DNA of 64,000 bases. Source: Rhineura floridana. Its lineage: Eukaryota > Chordata > Lepidosauria > Squamata > Rhineuridae. The stretch's first letter is position 1, and every line of letters begins with the position of its first letter. Under the pieces are notes generated by a model. That model was not told the DNA's origin, did not search any database, and was given only the letters and a program-made list of their open reading frames with translations. The stretch spans positions 13,715,001-13,779,000 of the forward strand of contig NC_084495.1 of NCBI RefSeq assembly GCF_030035675.1, given 5' to 3'. Shown one piece after another: positions 31,147 through 42,119 of the stretch. A program made the translations under genes and the position numbers.

Positions 31147-31728
31147 GCAGACATGATACACATTTTGTGGAAATGTCTGGTTATTAAAAAATTTGCATCC
31201 AGATAGTGATGAAGATTAAGTAAGTAAGAGGTCTTAACAGGACTACAATCCCTATCAGAATTTTATTGGGGTATGTGGATAGAATTGGATCAGAAATGTA
31301 GAAAGAATAACCATAGCTATTGAGAACAGCAAAAACGGTAGCGATACCAAAATAATGAAATGGTAAATTAAGCATTGGACTTGAATTGCATTCAAAAAAT
31401 TAACATATTGGATAAGAACTACGCAGAGAGGAGGAAAGGGTGTTAGAATTAAACTATTTTTATTTTTAAAAATGCTATTGTAAGGACGGTGTTTTAGGTG
31501 TAATGAAGTGAATTAAATTAATGTAGGCTAAAGATAGAATCTTATGTATTTTTGGATTTGGAGATGGTTATCACATTCATTTAATTAGTTCTATAAAAGA
31601 TGGGGAAATGTTAATTCTTAAGGAGATTAATTGGACATGTGTGGTAAAAATGTAGCTTTGTTCTCAGTGAATGTAGATGCATTTATCCAAGTTATTTAAT
31701 TGTGAAATAAAATTTTAAAAATCAGTAA
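31147..31728 (+). mobile_element. L1-like LINE 3' end (old)
   Basis: The first codons read ADMIHILWKCLVIKKF, close to the L1 ORF2 C-terminal block with MHMxWxCPxVxxFW. Further down, text like LGYVDRIG and AIPK follows in decayed frames, then AT-rich sequence and an A-rich tail (gaaataaaattttaaaaatc). About 580 bp; 5'-truncated and full of stops. It is the only L1-like piece I see here. Confidence 0.6.
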
Positions 31729-32233
31729 AGGGGTGGGCAACCTCTGACCCAATCGCCAACATAGGTCCCAATTTGGCCTGTGAGATCATTTCCCCCAGAC
31801 CACATCCGCCTGTCCCACACGGGATATCGTAGGTGATATCCAGTGTGGGACAGGTAAATACATTGCTGGATCAGCTGTGCTGCCAAGTTGCCCATGGGGA
31901 ACTCAGACACACAGCTCATCCCTGCACAAAGCAGGCCTGAAGTCACCACCTATACACTGTTCTCAGCAGTGCTGCAGACACTACAAAGGGCAAGCTCTTT
32001 GTAGTGCTTTGGAGTCCTGATGGTAGTCATAAGAACATAAGAAGATCCTGCTGGATCAGGCCAGTGGCCCATCTAGTCCAGCATCCTGTTCTCACAGTGG
32101 CCAACCAGGTGCCTGGGGGAAGCCCACAAGCAGGACCCGAGTGCAAGAACACTCTCCCCTCCTGAGGTTTCCGGCAACTGGTTTTCAGAAACATACTGCC
32201 TCTGACTAGGGTGGCAGAGCACAGCCATCATGG

Positions 32234-32554
32234 CTAGTAGCCATTGATAGCCCTGTCCTCCATGAATTTGTCTAATCTTCTTTTAAAGCCGTCCAAGCTG
32301 GTGGCCATTACTGCATCTTGTGGGAGCAAATTCCATAGTTTGACTAGGCGCTGAGTAAAGAAGTACTTCCTTTTGTCTGTCCTGAATCTTCCAACATTCA
32401 GCTTCTTTGAATGTCCATGAGTTCTAGTAATATGAGAGAGGGAGAAAAACTTTTCTCTATCCACTTTCTCAATGCCATGCATAATTTTATACACTTCTAT
32501 CATGTCTCCTCTGACCCGCCTTTTCTCTAAACTAAAAAGCCCCAAATGCTGCAA
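32234..32554 (-). pseudogene. CR1 ORF2 fragment: C-terminus
   Basis: 106 codons: LQHLGLFSLEKRRVRGDMIE, VYKIMHGIEKVDREKFFSLS, HSKKLNVGRFRTDKRKYFFT, RLVKLWNLLPQDAVMATSLD and the terminal FKRRLDKFMEDRAINGY. This is the normal end of CR1 ORF2 and is the reference here for other CR1 copies at 14788, 24541, 28705, 44296 and 59160. Confidence 0.9.
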
Positions 32555-32659
32555 CCTTTCCTAATAAGGGAGTCGCTCCATCCCCTTGATCATTCTGGTT
32601 GCCCTCTTCTGAACCCTTTCCAACTCTATAATATCCTTTTTGAGATGAGGCGACCAGAA

Positions 32660-33070
32660 CTATACACAGTATTCCAAATGCGGCCACACCATAGATTTAT
32701 ACAACGGCATTATGATATCGGCTGTTTTATTTTCAATACCTTTTCTAATTATCCCTAGCATGGAGTTTGCCTTTTTCACAGCTGCCGCACACTGGGTCAA
32801 CATTTTCATCATGCTGTCCACTACAACCCCGAGGTCTCTCTCCTGGTCGGTCACCGCCAGTTCAGACCCCATGAGCGTATATGTGAAATTAAGATTTTTT
32901 GCTCCAATGTGCATAATTTTACACTTGTTTATATTGAATTGCATTTGCCATTTTTCCGCCCATTCACTCAGTTTGGAGAGGTCTTTTTGGAGCTCTTCGC
33001 AATCCCTTTTTGTTTGAACAACTCTGAACAATTTAGTATCATCAGCAAACTTGGCCACTTCACTGCTCAC
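32660..33070 (-). pseudogene. CR1 ORF2 fragment: after RT motif C
   Basis: A 136-codon open stretch of CR1 ORF2. It starts with SSEVAKFADDTKLFRVV (the FADD variant of the RT catalytic YxDD motif) and continues KDLSKLSEWAEKWQMQFNIN, KCKIMHIGAKNLNFTYTLMG, DQERDLGVVVDSMMKM, CAAAVKKANSMLGIIRKGIE and MPLYKSMVWPHLEYCV. All are standard CR1 blocks. The earlier RT motifs and the endonuclease are missing. The frame continues, shifted, in 32234-32554. Confidence 0.9.
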
Positions 33071-33219
33071 TCCTAATTCTAGGTCATTTCCCCTTGCATC
33101 ATTTGATTGACAGGTGGATGGCCCTGCCCACCTGTCAAGTTTGGCCTGTGAGTGGTAGGGAAGACAAAGATTTGGCCTGCCAGCCAGAACAGGTTCCTCC
33201 CTCCTGTACAGGTTATCAA

Positions 33220-33425
33220 TGTGAATAGCCCTGCGCTATACATTTAAAGCAGCGTTATAGCACTCTATGCAGTCATGCCTTTCCCCAAGAAATCCTCGGA
33301 CATGTAGTTCATTAAGGGTGCCGAGAGTTGTTGGGATACCCTTATTCCCTTCATAAAGCTACAGTTTCCAGAGTTCTCTGGGAAGAGGGATTGATCATTA
33401 AATCACTCTGTGCAGCTGTGTATGG
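33220..33425. repeat. Family P palindromic MITE, left half
   Basis: Contains tgcctttccccaagaaatc, tgtagttcattaagggtgc, agctacagtttccagag and aagagggattgatcattaaa, then stops near the middle of the family pattern. Confidence 0.6.
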
Positions 33426-33539
33426 TAGGGTTAGGGACAGAAGTGGGCAGAGCAACAAACATACAATTTGCACATGCTCTGTCCTCTATCCAGGTAAGGA
33501 AGAGTCATTAGTAGAGTTCAAGCACACATTTTAGCAAGG

Positions 33540-33690
33540 TAAAAAAAAATAACTTGAGGAAAGGTGAGAATCTGGACCAGAGAGGGGTTCAGCCTGAGGA
33601 AAAGAGGCATGCTTGGGGAGAGTCCCAAGGGCCAAATAGAGAGGGATTGGGGTGCATCTGGCCTCTGGGCCTGAGGTTCCCCACCCTTGC
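33540..33690. repeat. hAT-like element end
   Basis: Right end of a Charlie-like hAT remnant: gcctctgggcctgaggttcc then ccacccttg at about 33690. The left end is not found. The minus-strand open frames over it are chance. Confidence 0.45.
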
Positions 33691-33799
33691 TCTGTAAGTG
33701 TATGTAGCCACCATAATGCAGATGGCTTTTCCTTTGATGCTGTTGAAGAGGTTGCATTGTTTGTAATTTCCCCTTGCATCATCAGCAGTTAACCAGAGT

Positions 33800-34125
33800 T
33801 GGATCTCGCATGTGCCATGATTATAAAGCAGTATTATACTACTTTAAACAATCATGACTTCCCCAAGGTTTCCTGGGAACTGTAGTTTAAAGGTGCTGAG
33901 AGTTGTTAAAAGATGCCTATTCTCACCGAGCTTCAGTTTCCAGAGTGGTTTACCAGTCAATCCCTCTTCGCAAGCAACTTTGGGAACTTCAGCTCTGTGA
34001 GGGGAAGAGGAGTCTCAGCACAACTCTCGGCACTCTTCACAAACTACAGTTCTCAGGATTCTTTGGGGAAACCCATGACTGCATAGAGTGGTGTCATAGT
34101 GTGTTAAATGTATAGTGCAGATGAG
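33800..34125. repeat. Family P palindromic MITE, diverged full copy
   Basis: About 326 bp: catgacttccccaaggtttc, gggaactgtagtttaaagg, gagcttcagtttccagagtgg, ctttgggaacttcagctc, caaactacagttctcagg, ctttggggaaacccatgac. Ends are decayed. Confidence 0.65.
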
Positions 34126-34129
34126 TCAT

Positions 34130-34730
34130 AGAAACAGAGAAAAGCCTACAAGGCTCTCACTCTCATGTTGCTGCCTGCCAATTGAGGCAATTAGTTGAAA
34201 ATGTTAGTATCAGCAAATGGTTTCTATCATTATTTCCCATGTGAGGCTCTTGCAACTATGCCTGTCCTTTCAGGGATGAATCACATATCCTGTAAAAATT
34301 TCCTGTTTGCAGCAGAAATGAAAACTATCCTGCTGATAGCAAGGGCAATTGTTGATTTATTATTTCCTGTGGTGGGATCTATTGCTAAAATATTATGAAA
34401 TAATGTCACATAAATCAAAGCATGTCTGATGAATAAGCCTTCGCATCGCTCCAAAAGTGCAGCTTTTAGGGGATGGTGAACTTGGAGCTGCACAAGCTTT
34501 CCATTTAACCTTTTATCCCTCTTTTTTTTCCTTGTGAGGAGGCCTTGCAGAGTAGACAACTTCCTGTTTTATGTAGGGACACTTGCAGTGTTTGGTGATT
34601 CCAAATGACTGCATGAAAATGTGGACATCTCTATCCACATATCTTGGATGAATGTGTGGACCAGAACTTACGTATCCACTGGATTGCGCTCAAATTGTAT
34701 TTTTCATGGTTTTTAAATTCTATGGTGGTG
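34130..34730. other. Unassigned stretch
   Basis: No gene or known repeat recognised; some short frames only. Confidence 0.4.
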
Positions 34731-34805
34731 GTTGTTAATTAACGGCCACTCTAGGCGACATACAGTACACCATAAAACACAATATAAAAGTACCACAATC
34801 AATGA

Positions 34806-35654
34806 TTAATCTAAAACCCCATTCCAGTTAATAACAGCATAAAAATTACTCCACCCCGAGATCCTATAGGCCTGCCTGAATAGCCAGGTCTTCAAAGCCC
34901 GGCGGAACCCCATCAGGGAGGGGGCATGGCGAAGATCAGAAGGCAGGGAATTCCAGAGGGTGGGAGCCACAATTGAAAATGCTCTCTCTCTGGTCCGCAC
35001 CAGTCTAGCAGTTTTAACTGGTGGGACCGAGAGGAGGTCTTGTGTGGCTGATCTCATCAGGCGGCATAACTGATGATGCTGGAGGCGCCCCTTCAGATAA
35101 ACTGGGCCGAAACCATATAGGGCATTAAAGGTCAACACCAACACCTTGAATTGGGCTCAGTAAGCAACTGGTAACCAGTGTAGATCTATTAACACCAGAG
35201 TGATATGATCATGGCGGCAGCTGTTCTGAATCAGACGTGCCGCTGCATTCTGTATCAGCTGCAATTTCCGGACTGTTTTCAAGGGTAGCCCCACATAGAG
35301 CGCATTACAGTAGTCTAAGTAGGAGGAGACCAGGGCATGTACTACCCGTGGGAGTAGATGGACAGGAAGGTAGGGTTGCAGCCTCCGTATCAGATGTAAT
35401 TGATACCAAGCTGCCCGGCTCACTGCTGAAACCTGAGCCTCCATGGACAACTGGGAGTCAAGAATGACCCCAAGGCTGCAGACCTGTTCCTTCAGGGGTA
35501 ACCTCACCCCATTAAGCACCAGGTCTATATCTCTCAATCTCCTCTTACCTCCCACGAGCAATACCTCGGTCTTGTCAGGATTCAGCTTCAGCCTATTCCC
35601 CTCCATCCAGTCACTTACTGATTCCAGGCACTTGGACATGGTATCCACAGCCAA
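34806..35654 (-). pseudogene. L2 (C) ORF2 C-terminal fragments
   Basis: Two frames in succession. The first part (35157-35654, 165 codons) reads MSKCLESVSDWMEGNRLKLN, PDKTEVLLVGGKRRLRDIDL, LPLKEQVCSLGVILDSQLSM, LVSSYLDYCNALYVGLPLKT, LQLIQNAAARLIQNSC and IDLHWLPVAY, then a stop. The second (34806-35144) continues MLVLTFNALYGFGPVYLKGR, FSIVAPTLWNSLPSDLRHAP and FRRALKTWLFRQAYRISGW. A single stop/frame break separates them near 35150. The part before 35654 carries the catalytic CHQYADDTQLYLSF text. Confidence 0.88.
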
Positions 35655-35752
35655 CTCTGGTGAGGACTTAAATGAGAGATAGAGCTGAGTGTCATCTGCA
35701 TATTGGTGGCACTGCAGCCCAAATCTCCTGATGATAGCCCCCAGCTATCATA

Positions 35753-36323
35753 TAACACCTGTTCTGGCCCGTCTGCACTGGCTTTCTATTTGTTTCCGGG
35801 CTAAATTCAAAGTGCTGGTTTTGACCTATAAAGCCCTACACGGCATGGGACTGCAATACCTGGTGGAACGCCTCTCCCAATATGAAACTACCTGTACACT
35901 GCGCTCGACATCTAAGGCCCTCCTCCGAGTGCCATCACATCGAGAAGCTCGGAGGGCGGTGACTAGATCCAGGGCCTTTTCGGTGGTGGCCCCCGAATTG
36001 TGGAATAGTCTCCCTGATGAGGTACGCCTGGCGCCGACGCTGCTATCTTTTCGGTGCCAGGTGAAAACCTTTTTATACTCCGGCATTTTAAAAATTTTAA
36101 ATATTCTATTTTTAAAAAATTGTTTTATAGTGTATTTTAAAACAGTATTTCATTACTGGTATATTCTGATGTTGTTTGGTTTTTGTTCTTTGTTTTGCTT
36201 TTTGATTTTCTTATATTTGTTCTATTCATATATTTTCTTGTTTATCCACTATGTACACCGCCCAGAGAGCCTTTTTGGCTTAGGTCGGTATATAAATTAA
36301 ATAAAATAAAATAAATAAATAAA
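35753..36323 (+). mobile_element. L2 (subfamily A) 3' end nested inside L2 (C)
   Basis: Plus strand, about 570 bp. The coding part reads VLARLHWLSICFRAKFKVLV, LTYKALHGMGLQYLVERLSQ, FSVVAPELWNSLPDEVRLAP, FRCQVKTFLYS, nearly the same as in 4386-5812, then 3'UTR gtacaccgcccagagagcc and an (AAAT)n tail. It sits between the NIY and GAII codons of the outer RT domain and faces the opposite way. Only a very short possible duplication (catata/aatata) is visible. Confidence 0.9.
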
Positions 36324-37443
36324 TATAGATGTTGAATAGCATGGGGGAGAGGATAGAACCCTGTGGCACTCCACAATTGAGAGGCCAAGGGTCTGAAACC
36401 TCATCCCCCAATGCCACCCATTGATGCCTGTCTGAAAGATAGGAATGGAACCACCGCAAAACAGTGCCTCCTATTCCTAATCCCTCCAGGCGATCTAAAA
36501 GGATACCGTGGTCGACGGTATCGAAAGCTGCTGAGAGATCCAGGAGGACGAGGAAGGTATATTCTCCCCTATCTAACACCCTCCTCATATCATCCACCAG
36601 GGCGACCAAGGCTGTTTCAGTTCCATGTCCAGTCCTGAAACCAGATTGGAATGGATCTAAATAATCTGCTTCATCCAAGTGTGTCTGTAATTGTTTGGCC
36701 ACCACTCGCTCTATCACCTTGCCCAAGAATGGTAAGTTAGAGACTGGGCAAAAGTTATTCAACTCTTGGGGATCCAAGGAGGACTTTTTCAAGATGGGCT
36801 TTATTATTGCCTCCTTGAGGGCTAATGGCATTGCACCCTCTTCCAAGGATGCATTTACCACTGCTTTGATCCCTTCGCTCAGCCTCTCTTTGCAGCTCAT
36901 GATGAGCCACGAGGGGCATGGATCAAACAGACAGGTGGTTGGCTTCACAGTAGAGAGCACCTTGTCCACTTCCTCAGAGGGGAGGGGCCGAAACCAATCC
37001 CACCGGACCGGACTGCAACTGGCCGACTCTGGCCTGCTTTCTGTATCCACGGCGTGTGGAATCATGTTCTTCAGATGCTCGATTTTATCGGCAAAGTGTT
37101 TAGCAAATGTGTCACATGAGGCTTTAGAGTGCTGCAAGGGTTCCTGAGCAAGTGGACCGACCAGGCTTCGGACCACTTGGAACAACCTCCTGGGACAGCA
37201 CTCTGCAGACGCAATAGAGGCAGCAAAGAATTCCCTCTTTGTTGCCTTTGTTGCCATCTGGTAGGCAGCTATTGCTGCTCTAACCAGTGTCCAATCGTCT
37301 TCAGAGTGAGATTTCCACCACCGACGCTCTAGGCGTCTCGCCTCCTGTCTCAGACCTCGCAACCGTGGTGTAAACCAGGGTGCTATCGGAGCTCTATTCA
37401 GGGGGAGAGGACGTTTCAGAGCCACCCGGTCAATATGCTTCAA
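36324..37443 (-). pseudogene. L2 (C) ORF2: RT core and upstream linker
   Basis: A single open frame of 387 codons, uninterrupted up to the nested insert. Residues 1-200 are the linker after the lost endonuclease (FTPRLRGLRQEARRLERRWW, FADKIEHLKNM, WFRPLPSEEVDKVLSTVKPT, CPSWLI). RT core from about 205: LKEAIIKPILKK, PVSNLPFLGKVIERVVAKQL, YLDPFQSGFRTGHGTETALV, VLLDLSAAFDTVDHGILLDR (motif A), WFHSYLSDRHQWVALGD, NCGVPQGSILSPMLFNIY (motif B region, 357-373). The last ~14 residues are read out of the nested L2 tail in antisense, so motif C is not in this frame. No native start: the frame begins at the truncation. Confidence 0.9.
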
Positions 37444-37616
37444 TTAAAATATATTAATACTTTTGAATAAGTATTTTGAGAGAAAATAGATATTTAGGTA
37501 CATATTTGAGATGATTTCTATTTTAATGGAAGATACTGTGAAAATTAGAAATATTAGAAGATTCCAGCCTCTCTATTGTTGGGAATGCTTTTGGTTCCCA
37601 GGATCTATGCATGAAT

Positions 37617-38268
37617 TTTATGTATTTATTATTTGATATATATACCACCCTTCCTCCCAGCAGGAGCCCAGGGCAGCAAACAAAAGCACCATGAAATCTC
37701 AAAACATCATAAAAAGAGAGTTTAAAATACATTAAAACAAAACAACTTTAAAACATTTTTTAAAACTTTCAAAACTTTTTTTTGAGAAAAGGTTAAAAAC
37801 ATATTTCTTTTTTTAAAAAAAGTTTAAAAACATAATAATAAGCATTTCCTACATAGACACAGACTGGGATAAGGTCTCAACTTAGAAGACTTGTTGAAAG
37901 AGGAAGGTCTTCAGTAGGCACCAAAAAGATAACAGATGGCACCTGTCTAATATTTAAGGGGAGGGAATTCCACAGGGTAGGTGCCACCACAGTAAAGGTC
38001 CATTTCCTATGTTGTGCAGAACTGACCTCCTGATAAGATGGTATCTGCAGGAGGCCCTCATCTGCAGAGTGCAGTGATCAACTGGATATAGAAGGGATAA
38101 GACGGTCTTTCATGTATCCTGGTTCCAAGCTGTATAGGGCTTTGTACACCATGACTAGAACCTTGAACGTGGCCCAGTAGCATATGGGCAGCCAGTGCAA
38201 TTCTTTCAGTAGAGAGGTGACATATTGGTGATACCCTGCCCCAGTGAGCAGTCTTGCCGCTGCATTTG
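37617..38268 (-). mobile_element. L2 LINE (subfamily B) 3' end
   Basis: Minus strand: tail tttatgtatttattatttg, 3'UTR cagcaggagcccagggcagc, the AAAAC-rich part, then decayed coding matching 27585-28585 (gaattccacagggtaggtg, ctgatctgcagagtgcagtg, ttgaacgtggcccagtag). It ends near 38268 at a ccgctgcatttg block. Confidence 0.88.
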
Positions 38269-38269
38269 A

Positions 38270-40418
38270 ATTGCAATCTATAAATGTAGATCAGTGTGCT
38301 TAAACTAGAAGCTGATCCATTTGTAGGTCCACTAATACGACTGATATCAAGTGGTGTAAGGGCTGCCCTCTTTCTTAACATTTTATAGCTTCTTGAAGCA
38401 TCCAGTGACCTCACTGACTTTGCATGGAGTGTAAAAATAATAATAAAGGCCCAGGAAGTTAAAATACTCCCAGGAGCTGAGCATATATTATAATGTACAG
38501 TCCCTTTTTGAGTAAATGTATGGTGAAAAATGTGGCTATTTCCATGAACCTGTGGGGGCAGCCATCTCTCCCCCCCCATACAAAGTCTCTTGTAGACTAA
38601 GTCTTGCAGAAATTGATCTTCTTTCTGAAAATATGGTGTGCCTCCCCCATTTCACCATCTACAAATACTATGGAGAATTTTAGAAAGCCACTTTTGCTCA
38701 TTCTTAATCTAAACTAAATCCAGAATTAAAAACAAATAGGAGAATAACAGAAGACTTTGCATTAGATGTGTGCACAGACCACAAAAGCCCCCTTGCTTCT
38801 TTACGGGTTTGGCTCTGTGCTCTGTCCACTTCAATATGCAATTCAAGGACTGCACTTCCCTTTGTTTAGATAGGCAGATATAAAAATGGCTATAATTGTT
38901 TCCCTTTTTGGCCAGAGTGGATAAAATTTGAAGGCAAAGGAGTCTCTCCAAAGGCTGCCAAATAGGTCCACAGTTTTTTTGTGGGGGAAGCAAAAGGGAT
39001 TCATTTTCCTCCATAATCCATATTAGTTTAACATTTTTGAAGGTGCCAAGTGGGAGTTTTTCTCTTCCTCTGCCTTGTCTTAAAATAATTAAGAGCTGAC
39101 TGAGTGGTGTTCATTCTTGACTGTACATTTTTAAAAACTTAGCAATGTTTCACCAGCCTTTCCAATGCTAGGCCTTACAACATGGCCTAGAGCGCTGCCT
39201 CTGGAGATCTCATTTATTGATATCACACTTTGGCTCAGGAAGGAGGGGGGCTGAATTGCCTCACACAGAGCCAGAACACAGAACTACTATGCATTAGTGC
39301 TGATAAATGAACAAGATCAAGTGAACCGGACCCCCCAAATCTGGGAACAAATTCCAATGGGTAGAATTTTGAAAGTATTCCTACCAATGAATGATAGATT
39401 ATTCTTGAGACATAAACATGGGACAAAGAAGGCAGGGGACAACCAGCACTCAGACACATGCAGACTAGTCAAGTAATTCAGCCTTTATATTTCTTCAGCA
39501 GATCATTGGTTTGACTCATGGAATTGCAGCTGCCATTTTCTGTCTTTCTGTGAAAGTTTGAGTCACTGCCACCAAGGTTTTAGACTCGCAGCTTCATTAT
39601 GCAGCTGCCATCTCAGTATTGTTTGTTGGGCTGAACTCCGTGAAGCTTAGTATGTTTCATGGTCTGGGTGGAACTGGAAGATATCTGCCCCATGTCTTTT
39701 GAATGTTCCTTCGTTATGGAATTATGTTGCTTGCTGATGAGCAGGAATCTGAAATGGAAAGCAAGAGGGAAGATATCCTTCAGGTCCAGGCAAATTGGAA
39801 GGATGTTATTGAATGATCTTATTGAGAAGGGAAAGTCTATGTGAATATCTCACATAGTAACCAATGCAGAATACTGCTGTGCTTTATGAAAACACTATAA
39901 GAGTGTTTTTTTGGAGGGGGTGTTGGGAGGTATTGACTGTGTGACCACTTTAAACAGTTGTGGGTCCATGATGCAAATGCAATAGGATCATAAGGGTTGG
40001 CTCCCCGGTTCTGTATAATGTCAGTCTACAACCTGGGCCAGCATGATGCTGGTGGGAAGATCGTGATAATGGACACAAAAGCACCTAATTTGCCCTAGAT
40101 TTTGCCCACTAATTTATCCTTCATTTTACTTTAATCTCTCTCTAGGTTGTCTCTTATCTAGGTCCCCTCTCAATAAGTCATCCTTGCTATGGAAATATCT
40201 GCTATAAAATCTGTGCAAGCATCATTCCATGAGGTCTCTACACACTAGTTTTTGAAAGCCCAAAGATTGCTGTACTGGGTAATAATACAGGTGATGTTCC
40301 AGACCAGGCAGCCTTAGACTGTTGTTGCAGAGAAACCTGACACAGCGTTGTGAAATAAAAATATGATATGAACAATGCAACAATAGCTATAACATCCATA
40401 CAGTGTATAAGCTTTATG

Positions 40419-40420
<2 letters not shown>
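38270..40420. other. Unassigned stretch
   Basis: About 2.1 kb with no recognised gene or repeat. The longest frames (around 100 codons, 38709-39014 minus) show no domain. Confidence 0.4.

Positions 40421-40451
<31 letters not shown>
40421..40451. repeat. (TA)n microsatellite
   Basis: About 15 TA units. One of four TA tracts within 800 bp (also 40802-40820, 41084-41108, 41187-41206). Confidence 0.9.
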
Positions 40452-40454
<3 letters not shown>

Positions 40455-40689
40455 AAATAGTACAATTTGTTTTGAATTCAATTTCTTTTTCCAACTCTTC
40501 TGTTTTTAAGGGGGAAAAAGCAATTCCATTAAAGCTTACATTAGCTGCTGCAGTCATCACTTTTTGCTTTATGTATTTCCTCCTGAAATCCACCTTTGTA
40601 CATGAGATGTTCTGTTCTGTTATGTCAATAGTATGGATTTTCCAACTTCAGGCTTTTCTTCAAGCTTTACAGTATTCATTAATTAACAT

Positions 40690-40800
40690 GGGTGGTATTC
40701 AGTGTTAGCCGTCCTCAGACTAGACTGAAGTAAAATAGACATGACTGACTAACTCGGGTCCATCAATTTCAGTTGGTCTACTTTGAGTAGGACTTAGTTG
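40690..40800. repeat. Family S palindrome, diverged
   Basis: Blocks cagttggtctactttgagta and ggacttagttgaat resemble the family at 2066-2165. It abuts the TA tract. Confidence 0.4.
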
Positions 40801-40820
40801 AATATATATATATATATATA

Positions 40821-41083
40821 AATGTAATTGTGATTAACCAAACAGAGGTTTTTATCATATTAACAAAAGATGCTCTATAGTAAGTTGGTATTTTGTAATC
40901 TTCTCTTGTAAAAACATTGCGTACCTTGGGTGGTTGTTGTGCATGATGGAGAAATTGAATGAAGAAGACTGGATCCTCGTTGGATGCAAGTTGCTTTGGT
41001 ATACAGATAAGACAGTTTACTTACTATAGAGCATCTTTTGTTAATATAATAAAAACTTCTGTTTGGTTAATCACAATTATGTT
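40821..41083. mobile_element. Foldback MITE inside a TA microsatellite
   Basis: 263-bp element with ~64-bp arms (40821-40884 and 41020-41083) that are almost perfect reverse complements: aatgtaattgtgattaacca / tggttaatcacaattatgtt outside and gatgctctatagtaag / cttactatagagcatc inside. TA runs lie on both sides (40802-40820 and 41084-41108), consistent with insertion into a TA tract. TA-target use would fit Tc1/mariner, but a longer duplication cannot be told apart from the microsatellite. No coding capacity. Confidence 0.8.
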
Positions 41084-41109
41084 TATATATATATATATAT
41101 ATATATATT

Positions 41110-41395
41110 AGGTGATTAACGGAATCCTTATAGGGATCCAGAGCAAGCTTGAGTGAAGTTCTGTTTGTTGCTTTCAAAACTGTCTTTATATATATATATA
41201 TATATTCTCTCTATACACCTACACATACCTTTAGATTTCTTCAGTAGTTCATTGGTTCTATACTTAAAAACAAATAGGGGGAAATCACACAATGATAGCA
41301 TCATGATTAGAATTGGGGACTGGTCTATTAGGACAACCCAGTCCTCCCCCTGCCCCCCGCCCCCACCTACCTACCTTCCTTACATTCAGCCCATG
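41110..41395. other. TA tract and unassigned DNA
   Basis: Includes a further TA run at about 41187-41206; otherwise no feature. Confidence 0.4.
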
Positions 41396-41399
41396 GGAT

Positions 41400-41598
41400 G
41401 GCACTGGCTGTCAGCTTCCTCAGCCTTTCTCTCAGTGTTGCTCTTGTTCAGCAAGGAAGAAGAAAAACACCTAGAATTGGTTGGTTCTGCCTCGCATTGG
41501 TTCTGACTGTCTGTCATTGGCTCTGGCGCCACCTATTGTTGGGCTCCCTGCTTTCCGCCCTACCAGTTTCAGTGGGCACCGGCCACCACTGATGATTA
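41400..41598 (-). repeat. Repeat R (possible hAT MITE), reverse copy
   Basis: The right end cagtgggcaccggccaccactg, with cattggctctggcgccacc and gttgggctccctgctttccg, mirrors the text at 52183-52372 (plus). Ends are only approximate; superfamily unproven. Confidence 0.4.
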
Positions 41599-41599
41599 G

Positions 41600-42110
41600 T
41601 GGGAAAGGACTAGAGCCCAATTCACCACAAAGAGGGAACTCTGTACCTATGGTACAGCCATCCAATACATTATATCTCACCTCCTGCCTATCCTTGTGAG
41701 CCATTGCACCTACAACCAATGAGTAACACCATGATTGCCCATTTTACTGTTCTGTTATGGAGAGTGGGAACTGGTAGCCTTCCGGATCCAGTTCCAACCA
41801 GCCCCAGTCACCATGACTAGTGGGTGATGGTGAATGGAGCCTAACAGCAACTGGATGGGCATAGGTCCCCCACCTCTGGCACAGAGAAAGGGGGAAGCAC
41901 TGGCAGCAGGAAAGCAAGGAAGGGGATATTCTACATCCAGAGTTTGGGGTGGGAGAAAGTAAAACTTGGAGCAGAGCAAAGCTGTCGTCTTGGAGCACTT
42001 AACTGCCCATGGCATATCCTGCACTGGGTTGGGAAAGATATTCAATTACACTGAGGCAAATGATTTTCAAGGACAACTCAGGTCCTTTTCATTGTCACAT
42101 TATTACTGAG
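41600..42110. other. Unassigned stretch
   Basis: No gene or known repeat recognised. Confidence 0.35.
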
Positions 42111-42119
42111 CAAGTATGG

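Larger units (their letters stand above)
32028..33088 (-). mobile_element. CR1 LINE, ~1.06 kb 3' part
   Basis: Minus-strand CR1. The 3' terminus carries the octamer-type end cataagaacataagaag, followed by gatcctgctggatcaggcc and the common 3'UTR. Two coding stretches remain (32660-33070 and 32234-32554). The truncation is near 33088, just after the RT catalytic motif. Confidence 0.9.
31733..33205. mobile_element. hAT-like element carrying a CR1
   Basis: The left end aaggggtgggcaacctctg and right part aagtttggcctgtgagtgg ... aacaggttcctccctcctg look like the two halves of a Charlie-like hAT remnant; gtttggcctgtgag occurs in both halves. A minus-strand CR1 (32028-33088) lies between. Exact ends and target duplication are not resolved. 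Confidence 0.55.
34735..37440 (-). mobile_element. L2 LINE (subfamily C), ~2.1 kb, holding a nested L2
   Basis: The longest LINE copy here. Minus strand: 3'UTR and end at 34735-34805, C-terminal coding (34806-35144, 35157-35654), RT motif C near 35690-35705, an interruption by a plus-strand L2 at 35753-36323, then the RT core and upstream region (36324-37440). It is 5'-truncated near 37440, before the endonuclease. Net of the insert it is about 2.1 kb. The outer element is older than the insert. Confidence 0.93.

Noticed and set aside
36695-37147. 150-codon plus-strand frame
   Set aside because: Antisense shadow of the L2 linker/RT coding sequence.
40403-40708. Frame with YIYIYIYI repeats
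   Set aside because: Translation of a TA microsatellite.
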